A stretch of DNA of 62,400 nucleotides, taken from the NCBI RefSeq assembly GCF_003349955.1, contig NZ_QLKQ01000045.1, positions 1-62,400 of the forward strand, read 5' to 3'. Below the pieces are notes generated by a model. That model was not told the DNA's origin. It searched no databases and was given only the letters and a program-made list of their open reading frames with translations. Numbering within the stretch: position 1 is the first letter of the stretch; the number at the start of each line of letters is the position of its first letter. The position numbers and the translations under genes were made by a program. This document shows positions 8,698 to 17,639 of the stretch, piece by piece. Origin of the DNA: Azospirillum brasilense (lineage in GTDB: Bacteria > Pseudomonadota > Alphaproteobacteria > Azospirillales > Azospirillaceae).

Positions 8698-9439
8698 CGA
8701 CCTGCACTCCCAATTGGCGCAGCAAGGCGCTGGCCGCTTTCCGTTCGGCGACCCGCTTGGAGGGGCCGGTGGCCGTCACCGGCTCCATGCCCTTCAACCG
8801 GACCGCGATGCGGAACACCGGCTCGTGCGCCGGGCCGCTCTGCTCGATCAGTTCATAGGTGGGAAGGGGCCGCTTGTTGCCCTGCGCCCATTCCTGCAAC
8901 GCCGTCTTGGAATCCAGCGGCGGCGGCTCCGCGCGGTCGATCTGCCCGGCCCAGGCCCCGCGGATGAAGTCCCGCGCCTTGTCCATGCCGCCGTCCAGAT
9001 AGAGCGCCCCGATCACCGCCTCGCAGGCGTCGGCCAGGATGGTGTTGTTGCTGCGCCCGCCGCCCTGCGCCTCGGACGGGGACAGGCGCAGGTAGCGCCC
9101 AAGCTGCAGCGCGCCGGCGACACGGCTCAGCGCCTCCCGCCGGACCAGCGAGACGTGCCGCTTGGCGAGCGCGCCCTCGCGTTCGTTGGGGAAGCGCTCC
9201 AGCAGCCATTCCGCGATGACGAGGCCGAGCACCCGGTCGCCTAGGAACTCCAGGCGCTCATAGGCGAGGCCCGGCCCCTGCTCGGGCCGCCCGCCGCGGT
9301 CGTTGCGCTCCAGCCCCATCAGGCTGGGATGGGTGACCGCGTCGGCCAGCCGTTGCGGGTCGGCGAAGCGGTGGCCGATGGCCGCGGCCAACTCCGCGAG
9401 GTCGGCGGAATCGGCGCTCACGTCCGCGTCGGACGCCAT
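8690..9439 (-). CDS. rnc: Ribonuclease III
   Basis: Double-stranded-RNA endonuclease for rRNA and mRNA processing, about 249 residues. The signature ERLEFLGDRVLGL carries the catalytic Glu/Asp cluster, and a second acidic site is in the DACEAVIGALYLD helix. A double-stranded-RNA binding domain follows (SKTALQEWAQ to the end). The start at 9439 follows a purine-rich GGGGGA site. An in-frame ATG at 9550 would invade lepB by 55 nt and adds non-homologous sequence, so it was rejected. The gene lies between lepB and era, as in most proteobacteria. Confidence 0.96.
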   Translation of the reverse strand: MASDADVSADSADLAELAAAIGHRFADPQRLADAVTHPSLMGLERNDRGGRPEQGPGLAYERLEFLGDRVLGLVIAEWLLERFPNEREGALAKRHVSLVRREALSRVAGALQLGRYLRLSPSEAQGGGRSNNTILADACEAVIGALYLDGGMDKARDFIRGAWAGQIDRAEPPPLDSKTALQEWAQGNKRPLPTYELIEQSGPAHEPVFRIAVRLKGMEPVTATGPSKRVAERKAASALLRQLGVQVDD

Positions 9440-9495
9440 GGGGGTCCCCCGTTCTTCAGGGCTCACAATAATCGGTCTCCGCGCCCCGGCGGGGC

Positions 9496-10266
9496 TCACT
9501 TCACGGCGTTGAACAGGCGGCTGAACCGCAGATCCGCCGGCCAGCGCCACACCTCGAAGAAGCGCGTCCCGTCCTCCAGAGAGAAGAACAGGAATTCGGC
9601 GCGCCCGACCAGATTCTCCATCGGGACATACCCCACCTGCGACGGGACGCGGCTGTCCAGCGAGTTGTCGCGGTTGTCGCCCATCATGAACAGATGGTTC
9701 GCCGGCACCTTGAAGGCCGGGGTGTTGTCGAGCGGACCGTTGTCCGACTCTTCGATGATGCGGTGGCTGCGTCCGCCCGGCAGGGTCTCCACATACTGCG
9801 CGATGCGGACCTCGCGACCCAGAGCGTCGCGGGACACATAGTCCTCGATGCGCTCGCGCTTCACCGGCTGGCCGTTGACGTGCAGGACGCCGCCGGTCAC
9901 CTGGACGGTGTCGCCCGGCAGGCCGATGACGCGCTTGATGTAGTCGGTCTTGTTGTCGCGCGGCAGCTTGAACACCGCGACGTCGCCGCGCTCCGGCGCG
10001 TGGCCGAGGATGCGGCCCTCGAACAGCGGCAGCCCGAAGCCGACCGTGTACTTGCTGTATCCGTAGGAGAACTTGGACACGAACAGGTAGTCGCCGATCA
10101 ACAGCGTCGGGATCATCGACCCGGACGGGATGTTGAAGGGCTCGAAGGCGAAGGTCCGCACGCCGAAGGCGATGATGACCGCGTAGAAGACCGTCTTCAC
10201 CGTCTCGGCAAAGCCGCCTGTCTCTTTGGATTTGCCGGTCAAGGCGGTCTCTCTGTTCATGGTCAT
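9496..10266 (-). CDS. lepB: Signal peptidase I
   Basis: Inner-membrane type I signal peptidase, 256 residues. It cuts signal peptides from exported proteins. One N-terminal membrane segment (about residues 22-42) precedes the catalytic PSGSM box carrying the Ser nucleophile; the Lys general base is in KRVIGLPGD, and the conserved [11 protein letters not shown] box follows. A single membrane span is usual for alphaproteobacteria. The start overlaps the acpS stop by 4 nt, so acpS, lepB, rnc and era are probably one operon. Confidence 0.97.
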   Translation of the reverse strand: MTMNRETALTGKSKETGGFAETVKTVFYAVIIAFGVRTFAFEPFNIPSGSMIPTLLIGDYLFVSKFSYGYSKYTVGFGLPLFEGRILGHAPERGDVAVFKLPRDNKTDYIKRVIGLPGDTVQVTGGVLHVNGQPVKRERIEDYVSRDALGREVRIAQYVETLPGGRSHRIIEESDNGPLDNTPAFKVPANHLFMMGDNRDNSLDSRVPSQVGYVPMENLVGRAEFLFFSLEDGTRFFEVWRWPADLRFSRLFNAVK

Positions 10267-10718
10267 GCGGATGGTGCCGTGGAGGTGGTGATGGAAGTGT
10301 CGGCCGGTTCGGCGCTGATGATGACGAAGGCCTCGGCCATCGGGTACTCGTCGGTCAGCGTCACATGGATGCGCGCCTGCATTCCCGGCGGGGTGATCGC
10401 CTGCAGCCGCTCCAGCGCGCCGCCGGTCAGGCGCATGGTCGGCTGGCCGGAGGGCAGGTTCACCACCCCCATGTCGCGCCAGAACACGCCGTCGCGGAAC
10501 CCGGTGCCCAGCGCCTTGGAGCAGGCCTCCTTGGCGGCGAAGCGCTTGGCGTAGGTCGCGGCCCGCGCGCTGTGCTTGCCGGCGGCGCCGGCGCGGCGCT
10601 CCGACTTGGCGCGCTCCACGTCGGTGAAGATGCGGGCGATGAAACGGTCGCCGAAACGGTCCAGCGACTGCTCGATCCGGCGGATGTCGATCAGGTCGTT
10701 CCCGATGCCGAGGATCAT
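10263..10718 (-). CDS. acpS: Holo-[acyl-carrier-protein] synthase
   Basis: Transfers 4'-phosphopantetheine from CoA to acyl carrier protein for fatty-acid synthesis. About 151 residues. The N-terminal motif [14 protein letters not shown] holds the metal-binding Asp, and [15 protein letters not shown] holds the conserved Glu/Lys. The C-terminus has a short Thr/Ser/Ala-rich tail beyond the family core. ATG 10718 overlaps the pdxJ stop by 4 nt (TCATGA arrangement), which fixes the start; the longer open frame to 10988 is antisense-like extension inside pdxJ. Confidence 0.96.
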   Translation of the reverse strand: MILGIGNDLIDIRRIEQSLDRFGDRFIARIFTDVERAKSERRAGAAGKHSARAATYAKRFAAKEACSKALGTGFRDGVFWRDMGVVNLPSGQPTMRLTGGALERLQAITPPGMQARIHVTLTDEYPMAEAFVIISAEPADTSITTSTAPSA

Positions 10719-11467
10719 GAGACGCCTCCGGCCGCCGCGCGGGCGTCCTTCATCACGGCGCGCATGCGCTGGAGCGTGTTGCCCAGACCGACGAAGATCG
10801 CCTCGCCGATCAGGAAATGGCCGATGTTCAGTTCGACGATGGTCGGAATGGCGGCGACCGCCCCCACCGTCTCGTAACTCAGCCCATGGCCGGCGTGGCA
10901 TTCCAGGCCGATGGCCTCGGCGTGGGCCGCCGCACGGACGATGCGCTCCAGCTCCGCCGCGCGCTGCGCCCCGGCGGGCGCGTCGCAATAGGCGCCGGTG
11001 TGCAGTTCCACCACCGGGGCGCCCAGCGCCTTCGCCGCGTCGAGCTGCGCCGGTTCCGGGTCGATGAACAGCGAGACGCGGATGCCCGCGGCGGCGAGGT
11101 CACCGACGAAGCGCTTGAGGTTGTCCATCTGCCCGGCGACGTCCAGCCCGCCTTCGGTGGTGACCTCGGTGCGCTTCTCCGGGACGAGGCAGCAGGCATG
11201 CGGCCTGTGGCGCAGCGCGATGGCGAGCATCTCGTCCGTCGCCGCCATCTCCAGATTCAGCGGCAGCCGCATCTCCGCCATCAGCCGTTCGATGTCGGAA
11301 TCGATGATGTGGCGGCGGTCTTCGCGCAGATGGGCGGTGATGCCGTCGGCCCCGGCCTCGGCGGCGAGCTTCGCCGCGCGCACGGGATCGGGGTGACGCC
11401 CGCCCCGCGCGTTGCGGACGGTCGCCACATGGTCGATGTTCACGCCAAGGCGCAGAGGGCGGGGCAT
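10715..11467 (-). CDS. pdxJ: Pyridoxine 5'-phosphate synthase
   Basis: Condenses 1-deoxyxylulose 5-phosphate with 3-amino-2-oxopropyl phosphate in the last step of DXP-dependent vitamin B6 synthesis. About 250 residues, normal length. The N-terminal [16 protein letters not shown] and the HLREDRRHI segment contain conserved active-site residues. ELHTGAYCD and the GHGLSYETV phosphate loop follow. ATG 11467 was chosen since homology starts there; 14 further upstream codons are non-conserved. It heads the pdxJ-acpS-lepB-rnc-era cluster, an arrangement common in alpha- and gammaproteobacteria. Confidence 0.97.
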   Translation of the reverse strand: MPRPLRLGVNIDHVATVRNARGGRHPDPVRAAKLAAEAGADGITAHLREDRRHIIDSDIERLMAEMRLPLNLEMAATDEMLAIALRHRPHACCLVPEKRTEVTTEGGLDVAGQMDNLKRFVGDLAAAGIRVSLFIDPEPAQLDAAKALGAPVVELHTGAYCDAPAGAQRAAELERIVRAAAHAEAIGLECHAGHGLSYETVGAVAAIPTIVELNIGHFLIGEAIFVGLGNTLQRMRAVMKDARAAAGGVS

Positions 11468-11566
11468 AGGCTCGAAACTCCGGTGTCGCGCCGGTCCCGC
11501 ATCCTGCATCCGGCGGGCACCGGTTCTCCCTGCTATATAGCGGCGGTGCAGCGTCGCGTCACGCCG

Positions 11567-11989
11567 TCATTCGACGATGTGATGCGCGGCGATCCGCTCG
11601 GCGAGCGCCTTCAACTCCTCGATGGGCGGGTCATGGCGCGGCCAGACCAGATCGGCGCCGTCGTTCTCGTAGCGCGGCACCACATGCACGTGGATGTGCG
11701 GCACCGTCTGCCAGCCCGCCGGCCTGTTCGTCTGGAGAAGCGTGATCCCCTCCGGCGTAAAGGCCGCCTGGACGGCGCGGGCGACCTTGTGGACGGTGCG
11801 GAACAGGGCCGCCGCCTCGTCCTCCGTCACGTCCAGGATGGTCGGGGCCGGGCGCTTCAGCGCCACCAGCACATGGCCGGGGTTGACCTGCCCGGCGTCC
11901 ATGAAGGCGAAGGTCTCCGCATCCTCGTACACCACGGCGCAGGGCAGCTCCCCGGCGATCAGGCGGCTGAAGATGGTCGGGCTGGACAT
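11567..11989 (-). CDS. HIT family nucleotide-binding protein
   Basis: A 140-residue histidine-triad protein, probably a nucleoside-phosphoramidate or dinucleotide hydrolase acting in the cytoplasm. The triad HIHVHVVPR is near residue 107, and the N-terminal half shows the usual FxxI..GE.P...VYED..T.AFMD pattern. The start at 11989 is backed by a GAGGGA ribosome site 3 nt upstream; an earlier in-frame ATG at 12034 would overlap relA. It sits 41 nt downstream of the relA/spoT stop on the same strand. Confidence 0.93.
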   Translation of the reverse strand: MSSPTIFSRLIAGELPCAVVYEDAETFAFMDAGQVNPGHVLVALKRPAPTILDVTEDEAAALFRTVHKVARAVQAAFTPEGITLLQTNRPAGWQTVPHIHVHVVPRYENDGADLVWPRHDPPIEELKALAERIAAHHIVE

Positions 11990-12030
11990 GCTTCCCTCGC
12001 TTTCCGACAGGCGCGGCCGCGCGGGCGCCC

Positions 12031-14202
12031 TCACCGCCCCCGCGCCCGCTCCACCGCGTTGATGGCGGGGGTGGCGCGCAGGGCGGCCATGATGTTGGTC
12101 AGGTGCTTGGCGTCCTTCACGTCGATGTCGATCAGCAGCTCGAAGAAGTCGGTGTTGCGGCTGGTGATCTTCAGGTTCGTGATGTTGCCGCCGTTCTTGC
12201 CGATGACCGTGGACAGCGTGCCGAGCGAGCCCGGCTCGTTGTTGACGACCAGCGAGATGCGCCCGACATGCTCTTCCGGGCTGTCCGGTCCGATGTCCCA
12301 GGCGACGTCGATCCAGCGCTCCGGCGACTCGTGGAAGCTCTCAAGAGTCTCGCAGTCGATGGTGTGGATGGTCACGCCCTTGCCGGTGGTCACGATGCCG
12401 ACGATGCGGTCGCCCGGCAGCGGGTGGCAGCAACGGGCGTAATGGACCGCCATGCCGGGGATCAGGCCGCGGATCGGCAGCGGCGCGTTGTTGCCCTTCG
12501 CCTTCGGCTTGGGCTTCGGCACCGTGATGGCGTTCTTGTCGTCGCCTTCCTTGGGCGTCGCCACATGCGGCTTGTGGCCGGGGAAGACGGCGTGAAAGAC
12601 CTCGCGTCCGGAATGCAGGCCCGACCCGACGCTGGCCATCAGATCGTCGGCGCTCGGCTGCTGGAAGATCTTGATGACGCCTTCCAGCGCCTTTTCCGAG
12701 AACTCGTAGCCTTCCGACTTGAACTGGCGCTGCAGGATGGCGCGGCCCAGCTCGATGTACTGGGTGCGCTGCTGGGTGCGCAGGAACTTGCGGATGCGCG
12801 CCCGCGCCTTGCCGGTGACGACGAAGCGCTCCCAGCCCGGAACCGGGGTCTGGGCCTTGGAGGTGATGATGTCGACCTGATCGCCGTTCTGCAGCTGCGT
12901 GCGCAGCGGCAGCATCCGCCCGTTGATCTTGGCGCCGACGCAGTGGTCGCCGACCTCCGAATGGACGGCGTAGGCGAAGTCCACCGGAGTGGCCCCGCGC
13001 GGCAGCGCGATCAGGTCGCCCTTCGGCGTGAAGCAGAAGACCTGGTCCTGGAACAGCTCCAGCTTGGTGTGCTCCAGGAACTCCTCGGGCTTCTGGGCGT
13101 GCTCCAGGATGTCCAGAAGCTCGCGCAGCCAGCGGTATTCGCGCCCCTGCTGGGTGCGCGGCTCGCCCTGCTTGTAGGCCCAATGGGCGGCGACGCCGAG
13201 TTCGCAGATCTCGTGCATGTCGCTGGTGCGGATCTGCACCTCGATCCGGTTGCGCTCCGGACCGATCACCCCGGTGTGGAGCGAGCGGTAGCCGTTGGGC
13301 TTGGGCGTCGAGATGTAGTCCTTGAAACGCCCCGGAACGACCGGGTAGTGGGCATGGATGACGCCAAGCGCCTGATAGCATTCCGGCACCGTGTCCACCA
13401 TGATCCGGAAGGCCATGATGTCCGACAGCTGCTCGAAGCTGACGTTCTTGCGCTGCAGCTTGCGCCAGATCGAATAGGCGGTCTTCTCGCGCCCGGTGAC
13501 CCCGGCGTTGGGCAGCCCCTCCTCGGCCAGCGTGCCGCGGAGTTCCTGGATGATCCGCTGGACGCGGTTCTCGCCTTCGGTGCGCAGGCGGGAGAGCTGG
13601 GCCAGGATGCTGTCGCGGGCGTCCGGATTCAGCTCCGCGAAGGAGAGATCCTCCAGCTCGTCCTTGACCTGGTGCATGCCGATGCGCTCGGCCAGGGGGG
13701 CGTAGATCTCGATCGTTTCGCGGGCGATGCGCTTGCGCTTGTCCGGGTTCTTCAGATGGAACAGCGTGCGCATGTTGTGCAGCCGGTCGGCCAGCTTGAC
13801 GAGGAGGACGCGGATGTCCTCCGACATGGCCAGCACCAGCTTGCGGAAATTCTCGGCCTGCTTGGCCTGCTCGCTGTGCAACTCCAGGCGCGACAGCTTG
13901 GTCACGCCGTCGACCAGACGGGCGATCTCCTTGCCGAAGTGCTTCTCGATGTCCTCCAGCGTGGCGACCGTGTCTTCGACCGTGTCGTGCAGCAGCGCCG
14001 TCGCGATGGTCCCGGCGTCCAGCTTGAGCTGGGTGAGGATGCCGGCGACCTCCAGCGGGTGGAGGAAGTAGGGGTCGCCCGAGGCGCGGGTCTGCGAGCC
14101 GTGCGCCTTCATGGAGAAGACGTAGGCGCGGTTGAGCAGCTCCTCGTCCGCCGAGGGGTCGTACGCCTTGACGCGCTCGACAAGCTCATATTGCCGGATC
14201 AT
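12031..14202 (-). CDS. relA: Bifunctional (p)ppGpp synthetase/hydrolase (Rsh)
   Basis: Stringent-response enzyme of 723 residues, the single long Rsh protein expected in alphaproteobacteria. Domains in order: HD hydrolase (with HDTVEDT near residue 72, intact, so hydrolase activity is expected), RelA/SpoT synthetase (RIMVDTVPECYQ, then KDYISTPKPNGYRSLHT), TGS (FTPKGDLIALPRG), a helical/zinc-finger-like region with ARCCHPLPGD, and a C-terminal ACT domain. Downstream of rpoZ on the same strand, as in many proteobacteria. The symbol rsh or spoT would serve equally well. Confidence 0.96.
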   Translation of the reverse strand: MIRQYELVERVKAYDPSADEELLNRAYVFSMKAHGSQTRASGDPYFLHPLEVAGILTQLKLDAGTIATALLHDTVEDTVATLEDIEKHFGKEIARLVDGVTKLSRLELHSEQAKQAENFRKLVLAMSEDIRVLLVKLADRLHNMRTLFHLKNPDKRKRIARETIEIYAPLAERIGMHQVKDELEDLSFAELNPDARDSILAQLSRLRTEGENRVQRIIQELRGTLAEEGLPNAGVTGREKTAYSIWRKLQRKNVSFEQLSDIMAFRIMVDTVPECYQALGVIHAHYPVVPGRFKDYISTPKPNGYRSLHTGVIGPERNRIEVQIRTSDMHEICELGVAAHWAYKQGEPRTQQGREYRWLRELLDILEHAQKPEEFLEHTKLELFQDQVFCFTPKGDLIALPRGATPVDFAYAVHSEVGDHCVGAKINGRMLPLRTQLQNGDQVDIITSKAQTPVPGWERFVVTGKARARIRKFLRTQQRTQYIELGRAILQRQFKSEGYEFSEKALEGVIKIFQQPSADDLMASVGSGLHSGREVFHAVFPGHKPHVATPKEGDDKNAITVPKPKPKAKGNNAPLPIRGLIPGMAVHYARCCHPLPGDRIVGIVTTGKGVTIHTIDCETLESFHESPERWIDVAWDIGPDSPEEHVGRISLVVNNEPGSLGTLSTVIGKNGGNITNLKITSRNTDFFELLIDIDVKDAKHLTNIMAALRATPAINAVERARGR

Positions 14203-14266
14203 GCCACCCGACCCGGCGCAGCGTGCGCCATGAAGTTTCGCAAATAAATGGTTGGTCGACGGAAAC

Positions 14267-14283
14267 GGGGGCCGCTGGCCCCC
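14267..14283 (-). terminator. GC hairpin between rpoZ and relA
   Basis: A perfect 7-bp stem GGGGGCC (14267-14273) and GGCCCCC (14277-14283) with a 3-nt loop lies 24 nt beyond the rpoZ stop. On the minus strand it is followed only by GTTTCC, so termination would be partial. It may serve as an attenuator between rpoZ and relA or simply stabilise the 3' end. Confidence 0.45.
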
Positions 14284-14307
14284 ACAGCCGGTCGCTGTCG
14301 GTCAGCG

Positions 14308-14754
14308 TCAGAGATCCCCGTCCGCATCGCGGCCGACGACGTCATCCTCGGTCTCGCCGAAGGCCGCCGCCGGGTCGCTCTCCATGTCGGACAGCAGGTC
14401 GTCGCCTTCGCCGACCTCCTCCGCCTCGCTCATCCCGTCCTCGTCCTCCAGCGACGTGTCGCCGCGGGCGGCCCAGTCGTTCTCGCCGGCCATCAGCTCG
14501 ACGATCTCCTCCTCGGGCTCGTCGGGCTCGACGTGCTTCTGGTGGCCCTTGATCAGGGCGTTCTTCAGATGCTCCAGCATCACCGTCTCATCGGCGATCT
14601 CACGCAGGGCAACGACCGGGTTCTTGTCGTTGTCGCGGTCGATCGACAGCGGGGCGCCGGACGCGATCTCGCGCGCGCGCTGGGCCGCCATCATGACCAG
14701 CTCAAACCGGTTCGGAACCTTGAGGACGCAATCTTCGACGGTAACGCGGGCCAT
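14308..14754 (-). CDS. rpoZ: RNA polymerase omega subunit
   Basis: A 148-residue omega subunit that aids RNA polymerase assembly. The N-terminus MARVTVEDC, then [16 protein letters not shown], is diagnostic. The C-terminal half is a long acidic tail (Glu/Asp-rich from about residue 78), as in other alphaproteobacterial omegas. ATG 14754 begins exactly at the conserved MARVTVED; longer upstream reading adds unrelated residues. A good promoter lies upstream (14789-14817). It precedes relA, a conserved pairing. Confidence 0.96.
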   Translation of the reverse strand: MARVTVEDCVLKVPNRFELVMMAAQRAREIASGAPLSIDRDNDKNPVVALREIADETVMLEHLKNALIKGHQKHVEPDEPEEEIVELMAGENDWAARGDTSLEDEDGMSEAEEVGEGDDLLSDMESDPAAAFGETEDDVVGRDADGDL

Positions 14755-14788
14755 ACCAAACCAACTCCGGGATCTGCGAAGGGAACCG

Positions 14789-14817
14789 AATATATTGATG
14801 CGTTCGCGCCTGCGCAA
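14789..14817 (-). promoter_or_regulatory. Sigma-70-like promoter for rpoZ
   Basis: Read on the minus strand, TTGCGC (14817-14812) and TATATT (14794-14789) are separated by exactly 17 nt and lie 35 nt upstream of the rpoZ start codon. Inferred from pattern only. Confidence 0.5.
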
Positions 14818-14952
14818 GCGCTTCGAGCCACGGCGGGTCCGCCCGCCGTACCCCGCCCGCAGGTGCCCCATGCCCGCGCGCCCCCTTGCTCGCGCGTAGA
14901 CGAACCCCTACGTTACTTATCTGGTGAATCGCAATTTCGCGTATGCCTGAGA

Positions 14953-14958
14953 TATAAT
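14953..14958 (+). promoter_or_regulatory. Perfect -10 hexamer upstream of NYN gene
   Basis: TATAAT at 14953-14958 sits 33 nt ahead of the proposed TTG start at 14986. No convincing -35 hexamer is seen at 16-18 nt upstream, so this is a partial promoter match. Confidence 0.4.
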
Positions 14959-14985
14959 TCAATCCATCGTGGAAGGATTACGGAA

Positions 14986-15633
14986 TTGGACCGCAATACG
15001 ACTTTGCCGAAAGATGTTACGAAGCTTTTTTATAAGGAAGAGCGTTTGGCGATGTTCATCGACGGCGCCAATTTGTACGCAGCCGCCCGGTCCCTGGGCT
15101 TCGATATCGACTATAAGCGCCTGCGCGACGGCTTCGCCTCGGAAGGGCGGCTGGTCCGCGCCTTCTATTACACCGCGCTGGTGGAGGATCAGGAGTACTC
15201 GCCGATCCGGCCACTGGTCGATTGGCTGGACTACAACGGCTACACCATGGTGACCAAGCCGACCAAGGAGTTCACCGACGCCTCGGGCCGGCGCAAGATC
15301 AAGGGCAACATGGACATCGAGCTGGCCATCGACGTGATGGAGATGGCCGAGCGGGTGGACCACATCCTGCTGTTCTCCGGCGACGGCGATTTCCGCCGGC
15401 TGGTCGAGGCGGTGCAGCGCAAGGGCGTGCGGGTCAGCGTCATCAGCACCGTGCGTTCCCAGCCGCCGATGGTGGCCGACGAGTTGCGTCGTCAGGCCGA
15501 CAATTTCATCGAGCTTCAGGACCTCGCTCCGAGCATCGCCCGCGTCCATCACCACCGCGAACCGATGGGGAGCCCGGGCGCTCCAGGCGCTCCGGACCTG
15601 TCCGCCCAAGGCGGTCCCTACGCCAACTTCTGA
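14986..15633 (+). CDS. NYN domain protein, LabA/DUF88 family
   Basis: A PIN-like NYN-domain protein, probably an RNase or RNA-processing factor, about 215 residues. The motif FIDGANLYAAARSLGFDIDY is followed by GNMDIELAIDVMEMAE and LFSGDGDFRRLVEAV, which supply the acidic metal-binding residues of the NYN fold, so it should be catalytically competent. The start is uncertain. TTG 14986 has GGAAGG at 14971-14976 and includes the FYKEERLA lead-in conserved in relatives; ATG 15052 would begin inside the first beta strand and is too short. The C-terminus ends in a Gly/Pro-rich tail. It is divergent from rpoZ. Confidence 0.88.
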   Translation: MDRNTTLPKDVTKLFYKEERLAMFIDGANLYAAARSLGFDIDYKRLRDGFASEGRLVRAFYYTALVEDQEYSPIRPLVDWLDYNGYTMVTKPTKEFTDASGRRKIKGNMDIELAIDVMEMAERVDHILLFSGDGDFRRLVEAVQRKGVRVSVISTVRSQPPMVADELRRQADNFIELQDLAPSIARVHHHREPMGSPGAPGAPDLSAQGGPYANF

Positions 15634-15661
15634 GCGTCGACGTCCGAGCCGCAGCGCACTC

Positions 15662-15688
15662 CGCGGGGCGTCGTGTCAACGCCCCGCG
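15662..15688. terminator. Hairpin at convergent junction, stop codon in loop
   Basis: A perfect 10-bp stem CGCGGGGCGT (15662-15671) and ACGCCCCGCG (15679-15688) with a 7-nt loop. The loop contains the TGA stop of the minus-strand esterase-like gene. It is symmetric and could end transcription from both converging genes, although neither side has a T run. Confidence 0.5.
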
Positions 15689-16710
15689 ACGGTGGGCTTC
15701 AGGGCGTTGGCCGGAAGCTGGAACATCATCAGATAGGTCCGCTGGAGCGGGCTGCGGTTGTCATCGGAGACGATGTAGACCAGCGTGTCGCCGTCCGGCC
15801 CGGGCCGGACGGCCAACCCTTCGAAATTGTCGGTCGGCAAGGGCGGCTCCAGCCGCGCCAGCTCCACCCCATCCATCGTCGCGCCGCCGCGCAGCGAGTC
15901 CGCCGGCACATGGACGATGCGCGCCGCCCAGCCGCCCAGCAGGGACACCCGACGCTCCAGAACCAGCACCCCGCCGTCGGGCAGGGCCGCCGCCGCCGTG
16001 GGGCGGAAGCGCGGCGCCGCGCGGTAGGTCAGCGGCTGCCAGTCGCCGCGTGTCTTCGGATTGGCGGGAGCGATCCAGGCGTGGCGTTCCCGAACGCCGT
16101 CGTCGTCCCCTTCCTCGATGGCCAGGATGCGGCCGTCCGGCAGCGCGGCCAGCGCCTCGACCCCGCCGTTCGACGGGGCCTTCTCCAGGCCGGGCGGCGT
16201 GGGAAGCTTGCGCGGCGGCCCCTCGGGGCGGTCGGCGCCGTCGTAACGGAGAATGCGGTGATTGCGCTCGAACGGCACCAGCCAGCCGCCGTCCGGCAGG
16301 CGGACAAGATCCTCCGAGTCGTTGAGGCGGCCGCGGTAATCCGGGTCCTTGTCGATGACCAGCGGGCGGACGTCATACTGTCCGGCTCCGGCCAGACGGC
16401 CCTGGGCGTCGTAGGACAGGCGTCCAGTGACGCTCTTGCCGAGATCGGACACCGCGACGAAGCGGTCGCCCGAGTCGCTGACCCAGAGGCCGGACAGGCC
16501 GCCAACCCCCGCCCCATCAGGCAAACGGAGAGCGCCACGGAATCGCAGGGCGCCGACCTCCGAAAGATCGGGGCGGTCGCGGTCGAGGGCAACCGGAACG
16601 GACGACTCGGCCGGCGAGCCGTTGCCGGCCACCGCGGCGCAGCCACCGGCCACAGCCAGCAGGGCGCAGAAGGGAATCACCAAGGTTCTCAAACGCATGG
16701 CGGCACTCAT
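15676..16710 (-). CDS. Esterase-like phytase-family lipoprotein
   Basis: About 344 residues from ATG 16710 (ATG 16698 equally possible). The N-terminus is a short basic stretch, a hydrophobic run and a VAGGC lipobox, so the mature protein is likely a lipoprotein. The body matches the 'esterase-like activity of phytase' beta-propeller family: GVGGLSGLW, FVAVSDLG, NDSEDLVRLPDG, NGGVEALAALPDGR, AIEEG, DNFEGLAVR and YIVSDDN. Substrate unknown; phosphate-ester or lactone hydrolysis in the periplasm is a guess. It is convergent with the NYN gene. Confidence 0.82.
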   Translation of the reverse strand: MSAAMRLRTLVIPFCALLAVAGGCAAVAGNGSPAESSVPVALDRDRPDLSEVGALRFRGALRLPDGAGVGGLSGLWVSDSGDRFVAVSDLGKSVTGRLSYDAQGRLAGAGQYDVRPLVIDKDPDYRGRLNDSEDLVRLPDGGWLVPFERNHRILRYDGADRPEGPPRKLPTPPGLEKAPSNGGVEALAALPDGRILAIEEGDDDGVRERHAWIAPANPKTRGDWQPLTYRAAPRFRPTAAAALPDGGVLVLERRVSLLGGWAARIVHVPADSLRGGATMDGVELARLEPPLPTDNFEGLAVRPGPDGDTLVYIVSDDNRSPLQRTYLMMFQLPANALKPTVAGR

Positions 16711-16942
16711 GCCACGATGGGGCAACCAGGGGAACGCATTTTCCGGCTTGCCCCGCCTGCCCGCGATTCCCACCCTTTGTCCGCCGGGCTCATAGGCCCT
16801 GCCTCTCCGTCCGAACGTGGACGAACGAATTGGATATGCGCAGAGGGTTACTTCCTCAGAACCAGCTCGGGAGTGGGTTCGAGCGCATAAATTGTTCTGC
16901 ACCTAAGTAAAACATTGCCCAGCTTCAGCCGAGAATTGCGTG

Positions 16943-17635
16943 ATGCCCAATCCCCTCCGGTCCCAGCCGGTCGCCCTGCCTGCTGATCGCCCCGCAACCG
17001 GTTCGGGTGCGCCGGAGGACCCAATCGCGGAGCGCATCCGGGAGCTGGAGGCCGAACTTCGCGAGCTTCAGCACCGCGCCAAGAACAGTCTGCAGCTGGT
17101 CATCAGCCTGCTGAAGCTGCAGACGGGCCGCATCCGCGACCCGGACGCCCGCGCCGCCTACGAGCAGACGCTGGTCCGCATCGAAGCGCTGGCGATCCTC
17201 TACCGCCATCTCCACGAATCGGGCACCGGCACCCATGTGAATCTGGGCCGCTACATCGAATCGCTCGCCGACGCGGTGAAGCACGGGACTCCCGGCGGCC
17301 TCGCCAACGTGCCCATCGAGGTGAAGAGCGATCCCATCCAGATCGGCCTCTACGAGGCCATGCCGCTGGGCCTGATCACCGCGGAACTGATCACCAACAG
17401 CCTGCACCACGCCTTTCCGGAGCAAGGCTGGATCCGCGTGTCGGTGATGCAGGAGAACAACGGGCGCGCCCGCCTGATCGTCGAGGACAATGGGCGCGCC
17501 CTGCCCGCCGGCTTCGATACGACGGCGGAGGACGGGCTGATGCTGGCCGAGGCTTTGGCTGCCCAGCTCGGCGACACGCTGAACACGGAAAGCGACGCCG
17601 CCGGCACCACCGCCAGCGTATCTTTTCCTGTGTGA
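16943..17635 (+). CDS. Soluble HisKA_2-type histidine kinase
   Basis: A short (about 230 aa) kinase with no membrane segment or sensor domain. A coiled-coil start leads into the dimerisation helix ELQHRAKNSLQLVISLL with phospho-acceptor His44, the HisKA_2 pattern. The ATPase half shows GLITAELITNSLHHAF (N box) and VEDNGR, but the G1/G2 boxes are reduced (GLMLAEALAAQLG). Kinases of this class often serve general-stress or light/phase signalling in alphaproteobacteria. GTG 16940 overlaps ATG 16943; the latter was chosen. No receiver or anti-sigma gene is adjacent, so its partner is unknown. Confidence 0.82.
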   Translation: MPNPLRSQPVALPADRPATGSGAPEDPIAERIRELEAELRELQHRAKNSLQLVISLLKLQTGRIRDPDARAAYEQTLVRIEALAILYRHLHESGTGTHVNLGRYIESLADAVKHGTPGGLANVPIEVKSDPIQIGLYEAMPLGLITAELITNSLHHAFPEQGWIRVSVMQENNGRARLIVEDNGRALPAGFDTTAEDGLMLAEALAAQLGDTLNTESDAAGTTASVSFPV

Positions 17636-17639
17636 CGAC

